Source of the DNA: Alkalibaculum bacchi
GTDB taxonomy: Bacteria; Bacillota; Clostridia; Eubacteriales; Alkalibacteraceae
Assembly (NCBI RefSeq): GCF_937875145.1
Contig: NZ_CALNCS010000054.1
Location: 1-58,785 of the forward strand
Length of the DNA: 58,785 bases
Direction of reading: 5' to 3'
Notes under the pieces: model-generated
What the model was told of the DNA's origin: nothing
Seen by the model: the letters and a program-made list of their open reading frames with translations, nothing else
Databases searched by the model: none
Program-made: the position numbers and the translations under genes
In this document: in pieces, positions 1 to 7,809 of the stretch
How positions within the stretch are numbered: the first letter of the stretch is position 1
Layout of the letters: each line of letters opens with the position of its first letter

Positions 1-346
1 AAGTTATGTTTGATTTATTTAAAAATCTTTTCTTGACATATTACCAGATTGCTTATAGAAACACACATCTATAACGCTTTTGTGTACTATACAGCGAAAA
101 ATAATTAATGGCAAGTTATAATTAACCATTTGTGACCAATTTGAAATAACAAATAAAAAGAATTAATTCTGTTAAGACAGATTTTTGACAGATGTATCAT
201 GATACTACATTTATGTTTGTTGTTTCTCTATAATTATATTTTAGCTTTTCTGAATAAAATAGCTGTTAAATAAAAAAAGAAACCCTTAGATACTAATAAA
301 AAAACTTAGTATTTATAAGGGTTCTAGAAATTTCAAATCTCAAAAA
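1..346. other. AT-rich non-coding stretch
   Basis: No open reading frame with a plausible ribosome binding site is visible. The only structure is a hairpin at 281-322 (arms with AACCCTTA and TAAGGGTT, inner ACTAA/TTAGT), which could be a terminator of a gene lying left of the window. Confidence 0.4.
281..322. terminator. Terminator-like hairpin
   Basis: The outer arms AACCCTTA (281-288) and TAAGGGTT (315-322) enclose an inner ACTAA/TTAGT pair around an A-rich loop. The flanks are A/T-rich. The transcript it would end is not in the window. Confidence 0.4.
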
Positions 347-403
347 ATAAAAAAACACCCTCGCCGAGTAACGAAGATGCTTTTTTTGGTGCGGATGACA
401 GGA
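347..403. repeat. 57-bp direct repeat, copy 1 (tRNA-Leu 3' end plus terminator)
   Basis: These 57 bases are identical to 556-612, offset 209 bp. The copy carries the poly-A/hairpin terminator of the tRNA operon and the last bases of the tRNA-Leu gene including the encoded CCA (TGG on the plus strand). It then diverges into unrelated sequence at 404. Confidence 0.9.
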
Positions 404-555
404 GCAAATGCTTCGCATTTCTTTGCTCAGTCGCATAGCTCCTTCACAATCTCGTCATTTTCAAATATGCATTTAGCATATTCGAATGGCTTCGCCACCA
501 TTCCTCGTCCTTCTCAAGGTTCGACTCCTGTCATTCTCTAGACGTATTTCCACAC
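404..555. other. Non-coding spacer with an inverted tRNA T-arm fragment
   Basis: This 152-bp stretch lies between two copies of a 57-bp repeat. It holds short hairpins such as GAATGG/CCATTC and, at 517-534, a sequence that matches the T-arm and acceptor end of tRNA-Leu in the opposite orientation (17 of 18 bases). It shows no coding potential. Confidence 0.6.
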
Positions 556-612
556 ATAAAAAAACACCCTCGCCGAGTAACGAAGATGCTTTTTTTGGTG
601 CGGATGACAGGA
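556..612. repeat. 57-bp direct repeat, copy 2 (native tRNA-Leu 3' end)
   Basis: This is the second copy of the 347-403 repeat. It contains the tRNA operon terminator and the 3' end of the intact tRNA-Leu gene, so it is presumably the original. Confidence 0.9.
558..590 (-). terminator. Intrinsic terminator of the tRNA operon
   Basis: On the minus strand the RNA folds as AUCUUCG paired with CGAGGGU (with G-U wobbles) and is followed by seven U residues. It lies directly downstream of the CCA end of tRNA-Leu. Confidence 0.75.
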
Positions 613-679
613 ATCGAACCTGCACGTCATAGACACTAGATCCTAAGTCTAGCGCGTCTGCCAGTTCCGCCACATCCGC
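596..679 (-). tRNA. tRNA-Leu (anticodon TAG)
   Basis: The acceptor stem GCGGATG/CATCCGC closes, and the anticodon stem CTAGA/TCTAG encloses loop CTTAGGA with anticodon TAG. A long variable arm fits the class II leucine type. CCA is encoded (596-598). It is last in the six-gene tRNA operon. Confidence 0.95.
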
Positions 680-692
680 ACAAATTTTAAAA

Positions 693-768
693 TGGTGATC
701 CATCCGCGACTCGAACGCGGGACACCCTGATTAAAAGTCAGGTGCTCTGCCAACTGAGCTAATGGATC
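693..768 (-). tRNA. tRNA-Lys (anticodon TTT)
   Basis: The acceptor stem GATCCAT/ATGGATC closes, and the anticodon arm CCTGA-CTTTTAA-TCAGG gives anticodon TTT. CCA is encoded. The length and T-arm are standard. Confidence 0.95.
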
Positions 769-803
769 AAGATTATTACTAATTAAAGATAAACAATTAT
801 GGT

Positions 804-879
804 TGGCTGGGGTAGCAGGACTCGAACCTACGCATGCCAGAATCAAAATCTGGTGCCTTACCGACTTGGCGATACCCCA
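804..879 (-). tRNA. tRNA-Gln (anticodon TTG)
   Basis: The acceptor stem TGGGGTA/TACCCCA has discriminator G, as expected for bacterial glutamine tRNA. The anticodon arm CCAGA-TTTTGAT-TCTGG gives TTG. CCA is encoded. The GatCAB genes downstream would amidate Glu on this tRNA if the organism lacks GlnRS. Confidence 0.95.
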
Positions 880-899
880 ATATTAATTTAAAATTTCTA

Positions 900-976
900 T
901 GGGGTGAGCGATGGGATTTGAACCCACGACATCCAGAACCACAATCTGGCGCTCTAACCACTGAACTACGCTCACC
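900..976 (-). tRNA. tRNA-His (anticodon GTG)
   Basis: The anticodon arm CCAGA-TTGTGGT-TCTGG gives GTG. The extra G at position -1 pairs with discriminator C73, the histidine identity element. CCA is encoded. Confidence 0.95.
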
Positions 977-996
977 ATATCTTTAGTTTTGTTGGA

Positions 997-1073
997 TGGC
1001 GCGCTTGAAGGGATTCGAACCCCTGGCACACGGCTTAGAAGGCCGTTGCTCTATCCTACTGAGCTACAAGCGC
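997..1073 (-). tRNA. tRNA-Arg (anticodon TCT)
   Basis: The acceptor stem GCGCTTG/CAAGCGC closes, and the anticodon arm ACGGC-CTTCTAA-GCCGT gives TCT. Discriminator is G. CCA is encoded. Confidence 0.95.
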
Positions 1074-1087
1074 ATGCTTTAAAAAAA

Positions 1088-1161
1088 TGGAGCGGGTGAA
1101 GGGAATCGGACCCTCGCGACTGGCTTGGAAGGCCAGGGCTCTACCACTGAGCTACACCCGC
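1088..1161 (-). tRNA. tRNA-Gly (anticodon TCC)
   Basis: The acceptor stem GCGGGTG/CACCCGC closes, and the anticodon arm CTGGC-CTTCCAA-GCCAG gives TCC. CCA is encoded. It is first in the operon, about 60 bp after the promoter. Confidence 0.95.
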
Positions 1162-1223
1162 ATAGTTAATTTATTACTTTTATTTACTTGATTTTTCGAC
1201 ATATTTCGATTGACGACTCATTT

Positions 1224-1252
1224 ATTATACAATGTTCTATTTTTAGAGTCAA
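1224..1252 (-). promoter_or_regulatory. Sigma-A promoter of the tRNA operon
   Basis: Read on the minus strand, TTGACT (1247-1252) and TATAAT (1224-1229) are spaced by exactly 17 bp. This near-consensus promoter faces the tRNA genes, as expected for stable RNA. Confidence 0.85.
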
Positions 1253-1418
1253 GAACTTTTTTAATTTTTTTATAATTATGTTTTATCTCCAAACATTCCA
1301 ATTCCTCTATTTCTTAAGGACAAGCATTAGTATACAATAGGATAAGACTTAAGTCAATATCTTTTTTAATATTTTCATTGTCATCTTTTTATCAATATAT
1401 TCTTAGCTTTAAAGGACT

Positions 1419-1445
1419 AAGGGGAACGTCTTACTCGTTCCCTTA
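1419..1445 (-). terminator. Hairpin at the end of the rph-rdgB-yfcE operon
   Basis: The arms AAGGGGAACG (1419-1428) and CGTTCCCTTA (1436-1445) form a stem that overlaps the yfcE stop codon. Only a short U-rich tail follows, so termination may be incomplete. Confidence 0.5.
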
Positions 1446-1919
1446 TTGTACGTCTAAAATTCTAGCTTCTAATAGTCCACTTTCTGTGATTTCAATAACT
1501 CCATATGTTTCTTTAGGTTGCCATCTTTTATCACCAATGCTTCCAGGATTTAAAAATAAAATTCCATTTACTATCTCCTGATAAGGCACATGGCTATGGC
1601 CGAACAAAACCACATCAGCTTTTTTCTCTTGTGCAGCGTAATATAAACTGTTTAGATCTGATTTTATTCTATACTGATGTCCATGGGTCAAAAAAAATCT
1701 CTTTCCACATATATCTTCGATAATTTCCAATGGTCCTTCACATAAATCTGTATTGCCCTTTACATATTTAACTGGACAAGATACCATCTCTTGAATTTTT
1801 ATAGCATCTCTTATATTATCCCCCAAATGAAAAATCATATCCACATCTTTAAATGTTTCGAGTATCTTTTTCACCCTAAATAAATTTCCATGACTATCAC
1901 TAAAAACTAATATCTTCAT
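1443..1919 (-). CDS. YfcE/MJ0936-family metallophosphodiesterase
   Basis: This protein of about 158 residues belongs to the calcineurin-like phosphoesterase family. The family metal-binding motifs are visible in order: SDSHGN near the N-terminus, HLGDNIRD, VKGNTD, LTHGHQY and LFGHSHVP. Family members hydrolyse phosphodiesters with Mn2+; the natural substrate is unknown. The ATG at 1919 is chosen because it overlaps the rdgB stop codon (TAATG), which implies translational coupling; a GTG two codons upstream is the alternative. It is last in the gerM-rph-rdgB-yfcE cluster, the same order as gerM-rph-ysnA-ysnB in Bacillus subtilis. Confidence 0.9.
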   Translation of the reverse strand: MKILVFSDSHGNLFRVKKILETFKDVDMIFHLGDNIRDAIKIQEMVSCPVKYVKGNTDLCEGPLEIIEDICGKRFFLTHGHQYRIKSDLNSLYYAAQEKKADVVLFGHSHVPYQEIVNGILFLNPGSIGDKRWQPKETYGVIEITESGLLEARILDVQ

Positions 1920-2509
1920 TAGCACTTATTGTTCATTAGCATTTCTGTTAACTTGTCCAATGCCAATGCTCGATGACTAATTTTATTCTTTTCTTTTGCT
2001 GAAAGTTCTCCAAATGTTTCCTTTAACCCATCCACAATAAATAATGGATCATATCCAAATCCATTTTGTCCATTTAATCTAAGGTCAATACTCCCCTTGC
2101 ATTCACCTTTAAAGAGATGTTCTTCTCCATTGGGAAGAATCAATACCATAATACATACAAATTTAGCGCTTCTATTTTCCATGGGCACATCTTTAAGTTC
2201 AGATAATAGCTTTTCATTATTCATCTCATCTGTAGCATTTTCTCCTGCGTACCTGGCAGAATATACACCAGGTTTACCTTCTAGAGCATCTACCGCTAAT
2301 CCAGAATCATCTGCTAAAATTATTTCTTTCGTATACTTCTTTAAGGCTCTTGCCTTTATGAGGGCATTTTCTTCAAAGGTTGTACCATCTTCCACGATGT
2401 CTACATAAATCCCTTCTTCTTTCATAGTTACTACATCAAATTCACTTCCAAGTACAGCCTTAATTTCGTCCTTCTTGTGTTCGTTTCCTGTAGCAATAAC
2501 TATTTTCAT
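1919..2509 (-). CDS. rdgB: dITP/XTP pyrophosphatase (RdgB/HAM1)
   Basis: It hydrolyses non-canonical purine triphosphates (XTP, dITP, ITP) to monophosphates and so keeps them out of DNA and RNA. Length is 196 residues, normal for the family. Visible motifs are IATGNEHKKDE at the N-terminus (substrate loop), LADDSGLAVDALEGKPGVYSA, GFGYDPLF and KNKISHRALA (the conserved SHR). It overlaps rph by 4 bp and yfcE by 1-3 bp, so the three are translated from one message. Confidence 0.95.
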   Translation of the reverse strand: MKIVIATGNEHKKDEIKAVLGSEFDVVTMKEEGIYVDIVEDGTTFEENALIKARALKKYTKEIILADDSGLAVDALEGKPGVYSARYAGENATDEMNNEKLLSELKDVPMENRSAKFVCIMVLILPNGEEHLFKGECKGSIDLRLNGQNGFGYDPLFIVDGLKETFGELSAKEKNKISHRALALDKLTEMLMNNKC

Positions 2510-3237
2510 TCGTTCATTCCTTCCATCAGCACTTTTCTCTGAATACTAATTAATTCCATAATTCCCTTTTCTGCATAAGTTAAAAGAGTGCTCAATTCCT
2601 CTTTACTTATAGGTCTTGCTTCTCCTGTACCTTGAATCTCCACATATTGGCCTGTTTCTGTCATTACTACATTCATATCCACGTCTGCCTTACTATCTTC
2701 TTCGTAACATAAATCTAATAATGGTTGCCCCCCTACTACACCTACGCTTACTGCTGCTACAAAATGGTCTATTGGGATTTCTTTAATGCGTCCTGCATCT
2801 TTTAATTTCTTTACAGCAATCATAATTGCAACGAATGCACCAGTAATAGAAGCCGTTCTTGTACCGCCATCTGCTTGAATGACATCACAATCTACCCAAA
2901 GTGTTCTTTCTCCTAATTTTTCTAAATTAATTATAGACCGAAGGGTTCTGCCAATCAATCTCTGAATCTCCATATTTCTGCCATCTACTTTTCCCTTGCT
3001 AGAATCCCTGATTTTTCTCGTCACTGTCGAGCTAGGAAGCATTCGATACTCTGACGTAATCCAACCTTTCCCCTGTCCCCTTAAAAAGATTGGGATTTTT
3101 TCTTCTACCATAGCAGTACAAATTACTTTTGTATCGCCAAACTCAATCAATACAGATCCTTCTGCATGTTTGGTATAATCTTTTGTAATCTTTATCTTTC
3201 TTAACTCATCGTATTTTCTTTTATCGTATCTTTGCAT
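2506..3237 (-). CDS. rph: Ribonuclease PH
   Basis: This phosphorolytic 3'-5' exoribonuclease trims tRNA 3' ends. At 243 residues it is full length. The N-terminal MQRYDKRKYDELR, the RDSSKGKVDGR region, and the RTASITGAF and VGVVGGQPLLDL blocks match the family. The ATG has a good Shine-Dalgarno GGAGG seven bases upstream. The gene follows the GerMN lipoprotein by 16 bp. Confidence 0.96.
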   Translation of the reverse strand: MQRYDKRKYDELRKIKITKDYTKHAEGSVLIEFGDTKVICTAMVEEKIPIFLRGQGKGWITSEYRMLPSSTVTRKIRDSSKGKVDGRNMEIQRLIGRTLRSIINLEKLGERTLWVDCDVIQADGGTRTASITGAFVAIMIAVKKLKDAGRIKEIPIDHFVAAVSVGVVGGQPLLDLCYEEDSKADVDMNVVMTETGQYVEIQGTGEARPISKEELSTLLTYAEKGIMELISIQRKVLMEGMNE

Positions 3238-3253
3238 TTCTTGCCTCCATTTG

Positions 3254-4252
3254 TCATTTATATACGTTTGCGAATGCCTCTATAGTATAGCTTGCAACAT
3301 CCTTATTTCCTTGGGATAGAATAATTAACTCTATATCACTATTTTGACTTATTGTCAAAGACATACTCTTCATAAACCGAACACATTCCTGGCTATCCGT
3401 ATCAATGGGATTCTTTATCTTTATCTTAACCATATTGCCCTCTATTGAGACCTTTTCTAATTCAAAACCTTCAGGAATTGGTGTATTCGTTTCCTTAAAA
3501 AAGCCAATTTGTTCTTGAACTATCTTATCTACCGATGTGCTATCTTTGGAAATATTTTTTGTTACTGGTATATAATATGTGTAGTTGTTGCTTACATTAT
3601 TATAAAAGTATAAAGTGCTCTTTACGTATTCCCCTTGAACTACATGATCTAAAGAATTGATATTTCCTCGGGTCAAAGGTTCACCTACTTTTGTTCCTTG
3701 TGCTAGTTCTTCTACAATCTGATTATTCACTAATACTTGCACCTTATTAACCGTTTCAAATTCTGTCAGTGTGTATACAATCGCCTTTATCGCGGTCTGT
3801 TCTTCTTTTTTGTCTTTAAATGAATTAATATCGTCGTTAAAACTTATTCTCATAAGATTATCTTCTTTTAAAGCCAAATCAAATTCAAGACTTTCCGGCA
3901 ATACAGGAGATAAACCAATCTCTCTAAGCTCAATTCTATTTTCCGGATTATCTACTAAGGCCTTTATCACAGATTTTGCAATGCCTTCCTGTTTTGGAAT
4001 TTGGCGCATAACTGGAATTAAATACCCCTGAGGGTCTACATAATAAAAAACACCCCGGGTTTTGCTTTCATCTAGCTCTAGCAATCTGATATCATTTAAC
4101 TCGGTAAAAGTACTCACATAGTCCTTATTGGCTTGTTCATAATCTATATTTTCCACAGCTTGTTTATCATTCAAAACTGTATCTGTCCCTTTTCTACAAC
4201 CCGAGCATATAATAAGCATAACTATGCATATCATCCACAATTTTCTTTTCAA
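3254..4252 (-). CDS. GerMN-domain lipoprotein (GerM-like)
   Basis: This 332-residue secreted lipoprotein has a basic N-terminus, a hydrophobic segment and a lipobox-like ICSGC around Cys19. Two tandem GerMN domains can be seen, roughly residues 75-185 and 215-325, each with a VKALV/VDKIV-type helix followed by beta strands ending in VQVLVNNQ and IELIILSQG. In Bacillus, GerM is needed for forespore engulfment and germination at the septal membrane. The start is a TTG with GGTGGAG just upstream. Its position ahead of rph matches Bacillus, which supports an endospore former. Confidence 0.85.
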   Translation of the reverse strand: MKRKLWMICIVMLIICSGCRKGTDTVLNDKQAVENIDYEQANKDYVSTFTELNDIRLLELDESKTRGVFYYVDPQGYLIPVMRQIPKQEGIAKSVIKALVDNPENRIELREIGLSPVLPESLEFDLALKEDNLMRISFNDDINSFKDKKEEQTAIKAIVYTLTEFETVNKVQVLVNNQIVEELAQGTKVGEPLTRGNINSLDHVVQGEYVKSTLYFYNNVSNNYTYYIPVTKNISKDSTSVDKIVQEQIGFFKETNTPIPEGFELEKVSIEGNMVKIKIKNPIDTDSQECVRFMKSMSLTISQNSDIELIILSQGNKDVASYTIEAFANVYK

Positions 4253-4308
4253 AACTCCACCCCCTAGGATAATTATATGAGAAAGGGGGGCTTGTTAGAA
4301 TAATGGAT

Positions 4309-5295
4309 TTATTTATACGCTTTATAAAGTTCATCCGCCTCAGGTGCATCTAAAGGCAATCGCTGTCCATGTTCATTTAGTATCATCGACTCTTCTTCTA
4401 TAAACTCACCTATTACTGCTCCATTAATTTTTTTTTCTTGTAAACTCTTTAAGAGCACTTCTTCTTTTTCTTTTGCAACAATCATGAGCATTACGCCACT
4501 AGAGATTAGTCTAAATGGATTTATATGAAACGGTGAGGTGATTTTTTGCGTTACCTCTAATATAGGGATGTTTTGAGACACGATTTGAACTCCGAGTTTC
4601 GCTTTTTCAGCCATTTCCCATGCAGCACCCAGAATTCCTCCCTCTGTAGCATCGTGCATAGATTTTACGCCAATTTGGGCACCTATAAGACCTTCCTCTA
4701 TTACACTTAAGCTAGATGATACATACTGCAGTCCTTCTAAGTCTTTTTCTGTTAGGTTTTCAATTTGATTCTTAAAATCATCATATAAAATAGCCGTTCC
4801 TTCTAATCCTGCATACTTCGTCATGACAAGCAGATCTCCACGTTGAACCTTTTCTCCCAGAGTTAAATAGTCTCTGGAACCTCCTCCTAGTGAGGTGACT
4901 GAAAGAACAATTCGATTTACTGCGTCCGTTATTTCTGTATGTCCACCTAACAATTGAATCTCAAGCTCATTAGATACTTGTAAAATATCCTCCATTATCT
5001 CTTGAATATCTTCTAAAGTAGCCCTAGGAGGCGCTAATAAGGTAACCATAATACCAAAAGGTTTAATACCCTTAGATGCAATATCATTACATGATACATA
5101 TACTGCTAATTTTCCCATATTGCTTGTCGTAATCGTAATAGGATCCGATGATATAACACATAGCTCATCTTTGAAATCTACAATACTACAATCTTCGCCA
5201 ATACCTGAGCCTACTAATACTCTTTCATCTTTGTATTTTATCTTTGAGAAGATAATCCTATCTAGTTGTTCATTTGAAAGTTTTCCAATTTCCAA
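4309..5295 (-). CDS. AIR synthase-related protein (HypE/PurM-like fold)
   Basis: This 328-residue protein has the two-domain AIR synthase fold. The N-terminal domain (about residues 30-140) has GIGEDCSIVDF and GGHTEITDAVNR; the C-terminal domain (about 150-300) has ATEGGILGAAWEMAE. HypE, SelD, ThiL and PurM share the fold and bind ATP. No hyp, sel or thi genes are nearby, so the substrate cannot be named. Best guess is the HypE-like AIR synthase-related group common in Clostridia. Start is a TTG with GGAGTG eight bases upstream. A GTG/TTG choice does not change the domain. Confidence 0.75.
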   Translation of the reverse strand: MEIGKLSNEQLDRIIFSKIKYKDERVLVGSGIGEDCSIVDFKDELCVISSDPITITTSNMGKLAVYVSCNDIASKGIKPFGIMVTLLAPPRATLEDIQEIMEDILQVSNELEIQLLGGHTEITDAVNRIVLSVTSLGGGSRDYLTLGEKVQRGDLLVMTKYAGLEGTAILYDDFKNQIENLTEKDLEGLQYVSSSLSVIEEGLIGAQIGVKSMHDATEGGILGAAWEMAEKAKLGVQIVSQNIPILEVTQKITSPFHINPFRLISSGVMLMIVAKEKEEVLLKSLQEKKINGAVIGEFIEEESMILNEHGQRLPLDAPEADELYKAYK

Positions 5296-5384
5296 TATTT
5301 TTCACTCCAAAAATTCTGAATTTGTCAAATACTATTATAGTATATACTAAATTAATCTGAAAGAAAAATAATGGAGGGCTTAAA

Positions 5385-5534
5385 TTGACGACGATTAATT
5401 GTACTTCAAATTGTATCTATCAAGAAAACGGAAAATGCGCACTTCAAAATGTACAAGCTATTACCAGCTCATGTAATGATGATTGTGCATACTTTATTTC
5501 AAAGAAGCAAAAGGAAAATAGAAATACTCCGTAA
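5385..5534 (+). CDS. Small cysteine-rich protein (49 aa)
   Basis: Begins at TTG with Shine-Dalgarno GGAGGG six bases upstream. The 49-residue product starts MTTINCTSNCIYQENGKCAL and has five cysteines (CxxxC, then C after seven residues, then SCNDDC), which suggests a small metal site or a redox peptide. I recall similar small conserved hypothetical proteins in Clostridia but cannot name a function. It stands alone on the plus strand between two minus-strand operons; a short hairpin AAAGTGC/GCACTTT at 5570-5586 may end it. Confidence 0.7.
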   Translation: MTTINCTSNCIYQENGKCALQNVQAITSSCNDDCAYFISKKQKENRNTP

Positions 5535-5826
5535 AAGTTAAAAAAGATTATCGTTCTATAAAACGCAAGAAAGTGCCTCGCACTTTAGTTGTAGGTTCTA
5601 AGTAAAACCTTTTAGGTCACTAATAGTCACCGTTACATCAGGTTATTATCATTTGATAATAATTTCATTAAAAACTAGAACTTTCCTAATACGAAATAAA
5701 TTTTTTATAAAAAATGCTATCCCCATAAAAGGTGATAGCATTTTTGCTTATTGTTTACGTAGTATATTCAATAATAGTAGGGACTATGAATATGAAAAGT
5801 CTTAATTAAAATATAGGCCTCTAATA
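5535..5826. other. Intergenic region with convergent terminators
   Basis: Contains a small hairpin at 5570-5586, a TTATTATC/GATAATAA hairpin near 5643-5664 and the opp terminator at 5710-5745. No reading frame of note. Confidence 0.5.
5710..5745 (-). terminator. Intrinsic terminator of the opp operon
   Basis: The arms AAAAATGCTATC (5710-5721) and GATAGCATTTTT (5734-5745) form a 12-bp stem with T/A runs on both sides, so it can act in both directions. It lies about 80 bp after oppF. Confidence 0.8.
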
Positions 5827-6792
5827 TTATATTTCACCTATACGATGACAAGCTGCATAATGACCAGGTTCTTGTTCTTGAAAAATTGGTGTAACTTGTC
5901 TGCATTTATCAATTGCATAACTACACCTATCCACAAACCTACATCCTTCTTTTGGATTTATTGGACTAGGAACATCTCCATCTAACATAATCCTCTTTTT
6001 ATTCCTCTGAATATCAGGATTAGGAATAGGAATTGCAGATAATAGAGCTTTTGTATAGGGGTGAAGAGGGTTATCATATAATTCTTCTGATTCTGCCAGT
6101 TCCATCATATGCCCTAAATACATTACTCCAACTCGATCTGAAATATATCTAACCATAGATAAATCATGAGCAATAAACAGGTATGTTAAACCGAGCTTAT
6201 CCTGTAATTCCTTCAACAAATTAACCACTTGCGCTTGGATCGAAACATCTAAGGCCGAAATAGGTTCGTCACACACAATAAATTTAGGATTTAAAGCCAA
6301 CGCTCTAGCGATACCTACCCTTTGACGTTGTCCACCAGAGAATTCATGTGGGAAACGCATGGCATGTTCTTCGTTTAATCCAACCAGTTCTAGTAATTCA
6401 ACTACTCTTGCATTCTTTTCTTTTTCAGATTTATAAACTCTGTGAATCTCTAAAGGCTCCGCGACAATATCTGCTACTGTCATTCTTGGATTTAACGAAG
6501 CATATGGATCTTGGAATATCATTTGTAAATTCTTTCTCACATCAGCCATATCATGCCTTGAAAGATTAAAAATATTTTTTCCATTAAATATAACTTCTCC
6601 TTCAGTAGCATCATACAATCTGGTGAGAGTCCTACCAGCAGTAGATTTTCCACATCCTGATTCACCTACAAGACCAAAGGTTTCTCCATGAAATATATCA
6701 AAGCTAATACCATCGACAGCCTTTAGCTTATTACCATTACCAACATTAAAAAACTTTCTTAGATTTTTTACACTAATTAATGGTTCTTGCAT
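5827..6792 (-). CDS. oppF: Oligopeptide ABC transporter ATP-binding protein OppF
   Basis: This cytoplasmic ATPase powers peptide import. At 321 residues it has Walker A GESGCGKST, the Q-loop QDPYASLNP, signature SGGQRQR, Walker B FIVCDEP and the switch H in LFIAHDLS. The C-terminal oligo_HPY domain ends with CRFVDRCSYAIDKC, a cysteine cluster typical of OppD/OppF. Its start codon shares bases with the oppD stop (6792), so the pair is translationally coupled. Confidence 0.95.
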   Translation of the reverse strand: MQEPLISVKNLRKFFNVGNGNKLKAVDGISFDIFHGETFGLVGESGCGKSTAGRTLTRLYDATEGEVIFNGKNIFNLSRHDMADVRKNLQMIFQDPYASLNPRMTVADIVAEPLEIHRVYKSEKEKNARVVELLELVGLNEEHAMRFPHEFSGGQRQRVGIARALALNPKFIVCDEPISALDVSIQAQVVNLLKELQDKLGLTYLFIAHDLSMVRYISDRVGVMYLGHMMELAESEELYDNPLHPYTKALLSAIPIPNPDIQRNKKRIMLDGDVPSPINPKEGCRFVDRCSYAIDKCRQVTPIFQEQEPGHYAACHRIGEI

Positions 6793-7793
6793 TATACTTC
6801 ACTCCCCTTCGCATCTTTTGACATAGGATGATTCAACCAACAACGGCTAATATGAGTTGAACTGTGCTCTGTAAATTGTGGCATATGATCTTTACAAATT
6901 TTCATAGCATAATCGCAACGATCATAAAAAGCACATCCCTTTGGAGGAATATATAAATCTGGCGGTGTTCCATCTATCGAAAGTAAAGCCTCATCTTTAT
7001 TCATATCTAAACTAGGTACAGAAGCTAGTAGTTTTTTAGTATAAGGATGAGAGGTGTTTTTAAATATTTCATCTGTCAAGCCTTGCTCTACAATTTGTCC
7101 TGCATACATTACTACAACACGATCACTCATATCCGCAACTACACCTAAATCATGAGTAATTAATATAATTGACATACCTAACTTTTCTTGTATATCTTTC
7201 ATTAAATCAAGAATTTGAGCCTGAACCGTTACATCCAAAGCTGTTGTAGGCTCATCTGCGATTAACAACTGAGGATTGGATACCATAGCAAGCGCGATCA
7301 TAACCCTTTGCCTCATTCCTCCGGAAAATTCATGAGGATATTGTTCTATTCTTTTTTCGGGTTGAGGCACTGATACAAGTTCTAATGCTTCAATTGCCCG
7401 TTTTTTTGCTTCTTCTCGTGATAAACCCTGGTGATTTATCAAACCTTCTATAATTTGTTGTCCGATTTTCATTGTTGGATTGAGAGAAGTCATAGGATCC
7501 TGAAAAATCATAGAAATCCGATTCCCTCTAACTTTTTGCATCTCTTTTTCTGTCTTCGTTATTAAATTCTCGCCGTCAAATTTGATTTCTCCTGCTTTAA
7601 AATAGGCAGGAGGCATTGGCAACAATTGCATAATTGAATTTGCTGTAACACTTTTCCCACACCCTGATTCTCCGACAATCGCAACTGTTTCTTGCTTACC
7701 TACATAAAAGCTGATATCTCTAACTGCTTCAACCTCTCCAAAAAAAGTTTTAAAAGAGACGGCTAAATTATTTATTTCTAGTATTTTATTCAT
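6792..7793 (-). CDS. oppD: Oligopeptide ABC transporter ATP-binding protein OppD
   Basis: The second ATPase of the heterodimer, 333 residues. Visible: Walker A GESGCGKSV, QDPMTSLNP, signature SGGMRQR, Walker B LLIADEP, switch ITHDLG, and the C-terminal oligo_HPY region with CAFYDRCDYAMKIC. Cysteine clusters of this type in OppD homologues can carry an Fe-S cluster. It lies 16 bp downstream of oppC. Confidence 0.95.
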   Translation of the reverse strand: MNKILEINNLAVSFKTFFGEVEAVRDISFYVGKQETVAIVGESGCGKSVTANSIMQLLPMPPAYFKAGEIKFDGENLITKTEKEMQKVRGNRISMIFQDPMTSLNPTMKIGQQIIEGLINHQGLSREEAKKRAIEALELVSVPQPEKRIEQYPHEFSGGMRQRVMIALAMVSNPQLLIADEPTTALDVTVQAQILDLMKDIQEKLGMSIILITHDLGVVADMSDRVVVMYAGQIVEQGLTDEIFKNTSHPYTKKLLASVPSLDMNKDEALLSIDGTPPDLYIPPKGCAFYDRCDYAMKICKDHMPQFTEHSSTHISRCWLNHPMSKDAKGSEV

Positions 7794-7809
7794 ATTCGTC
7801 CTAACCTCT

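Noticed and set aside
473..846. Minus-strand reading frames across the tRNA cluster
   Set aside because: They overlap tRNA genes with clear cloverleaf structure and have no ribosome site; the peptides are translations of tRNA sequence.
1378..1581. Plus-strand frame opposite yfcE
   Set aside because: It is antisense to a well-supported gene with family motifs; no ribosome site.
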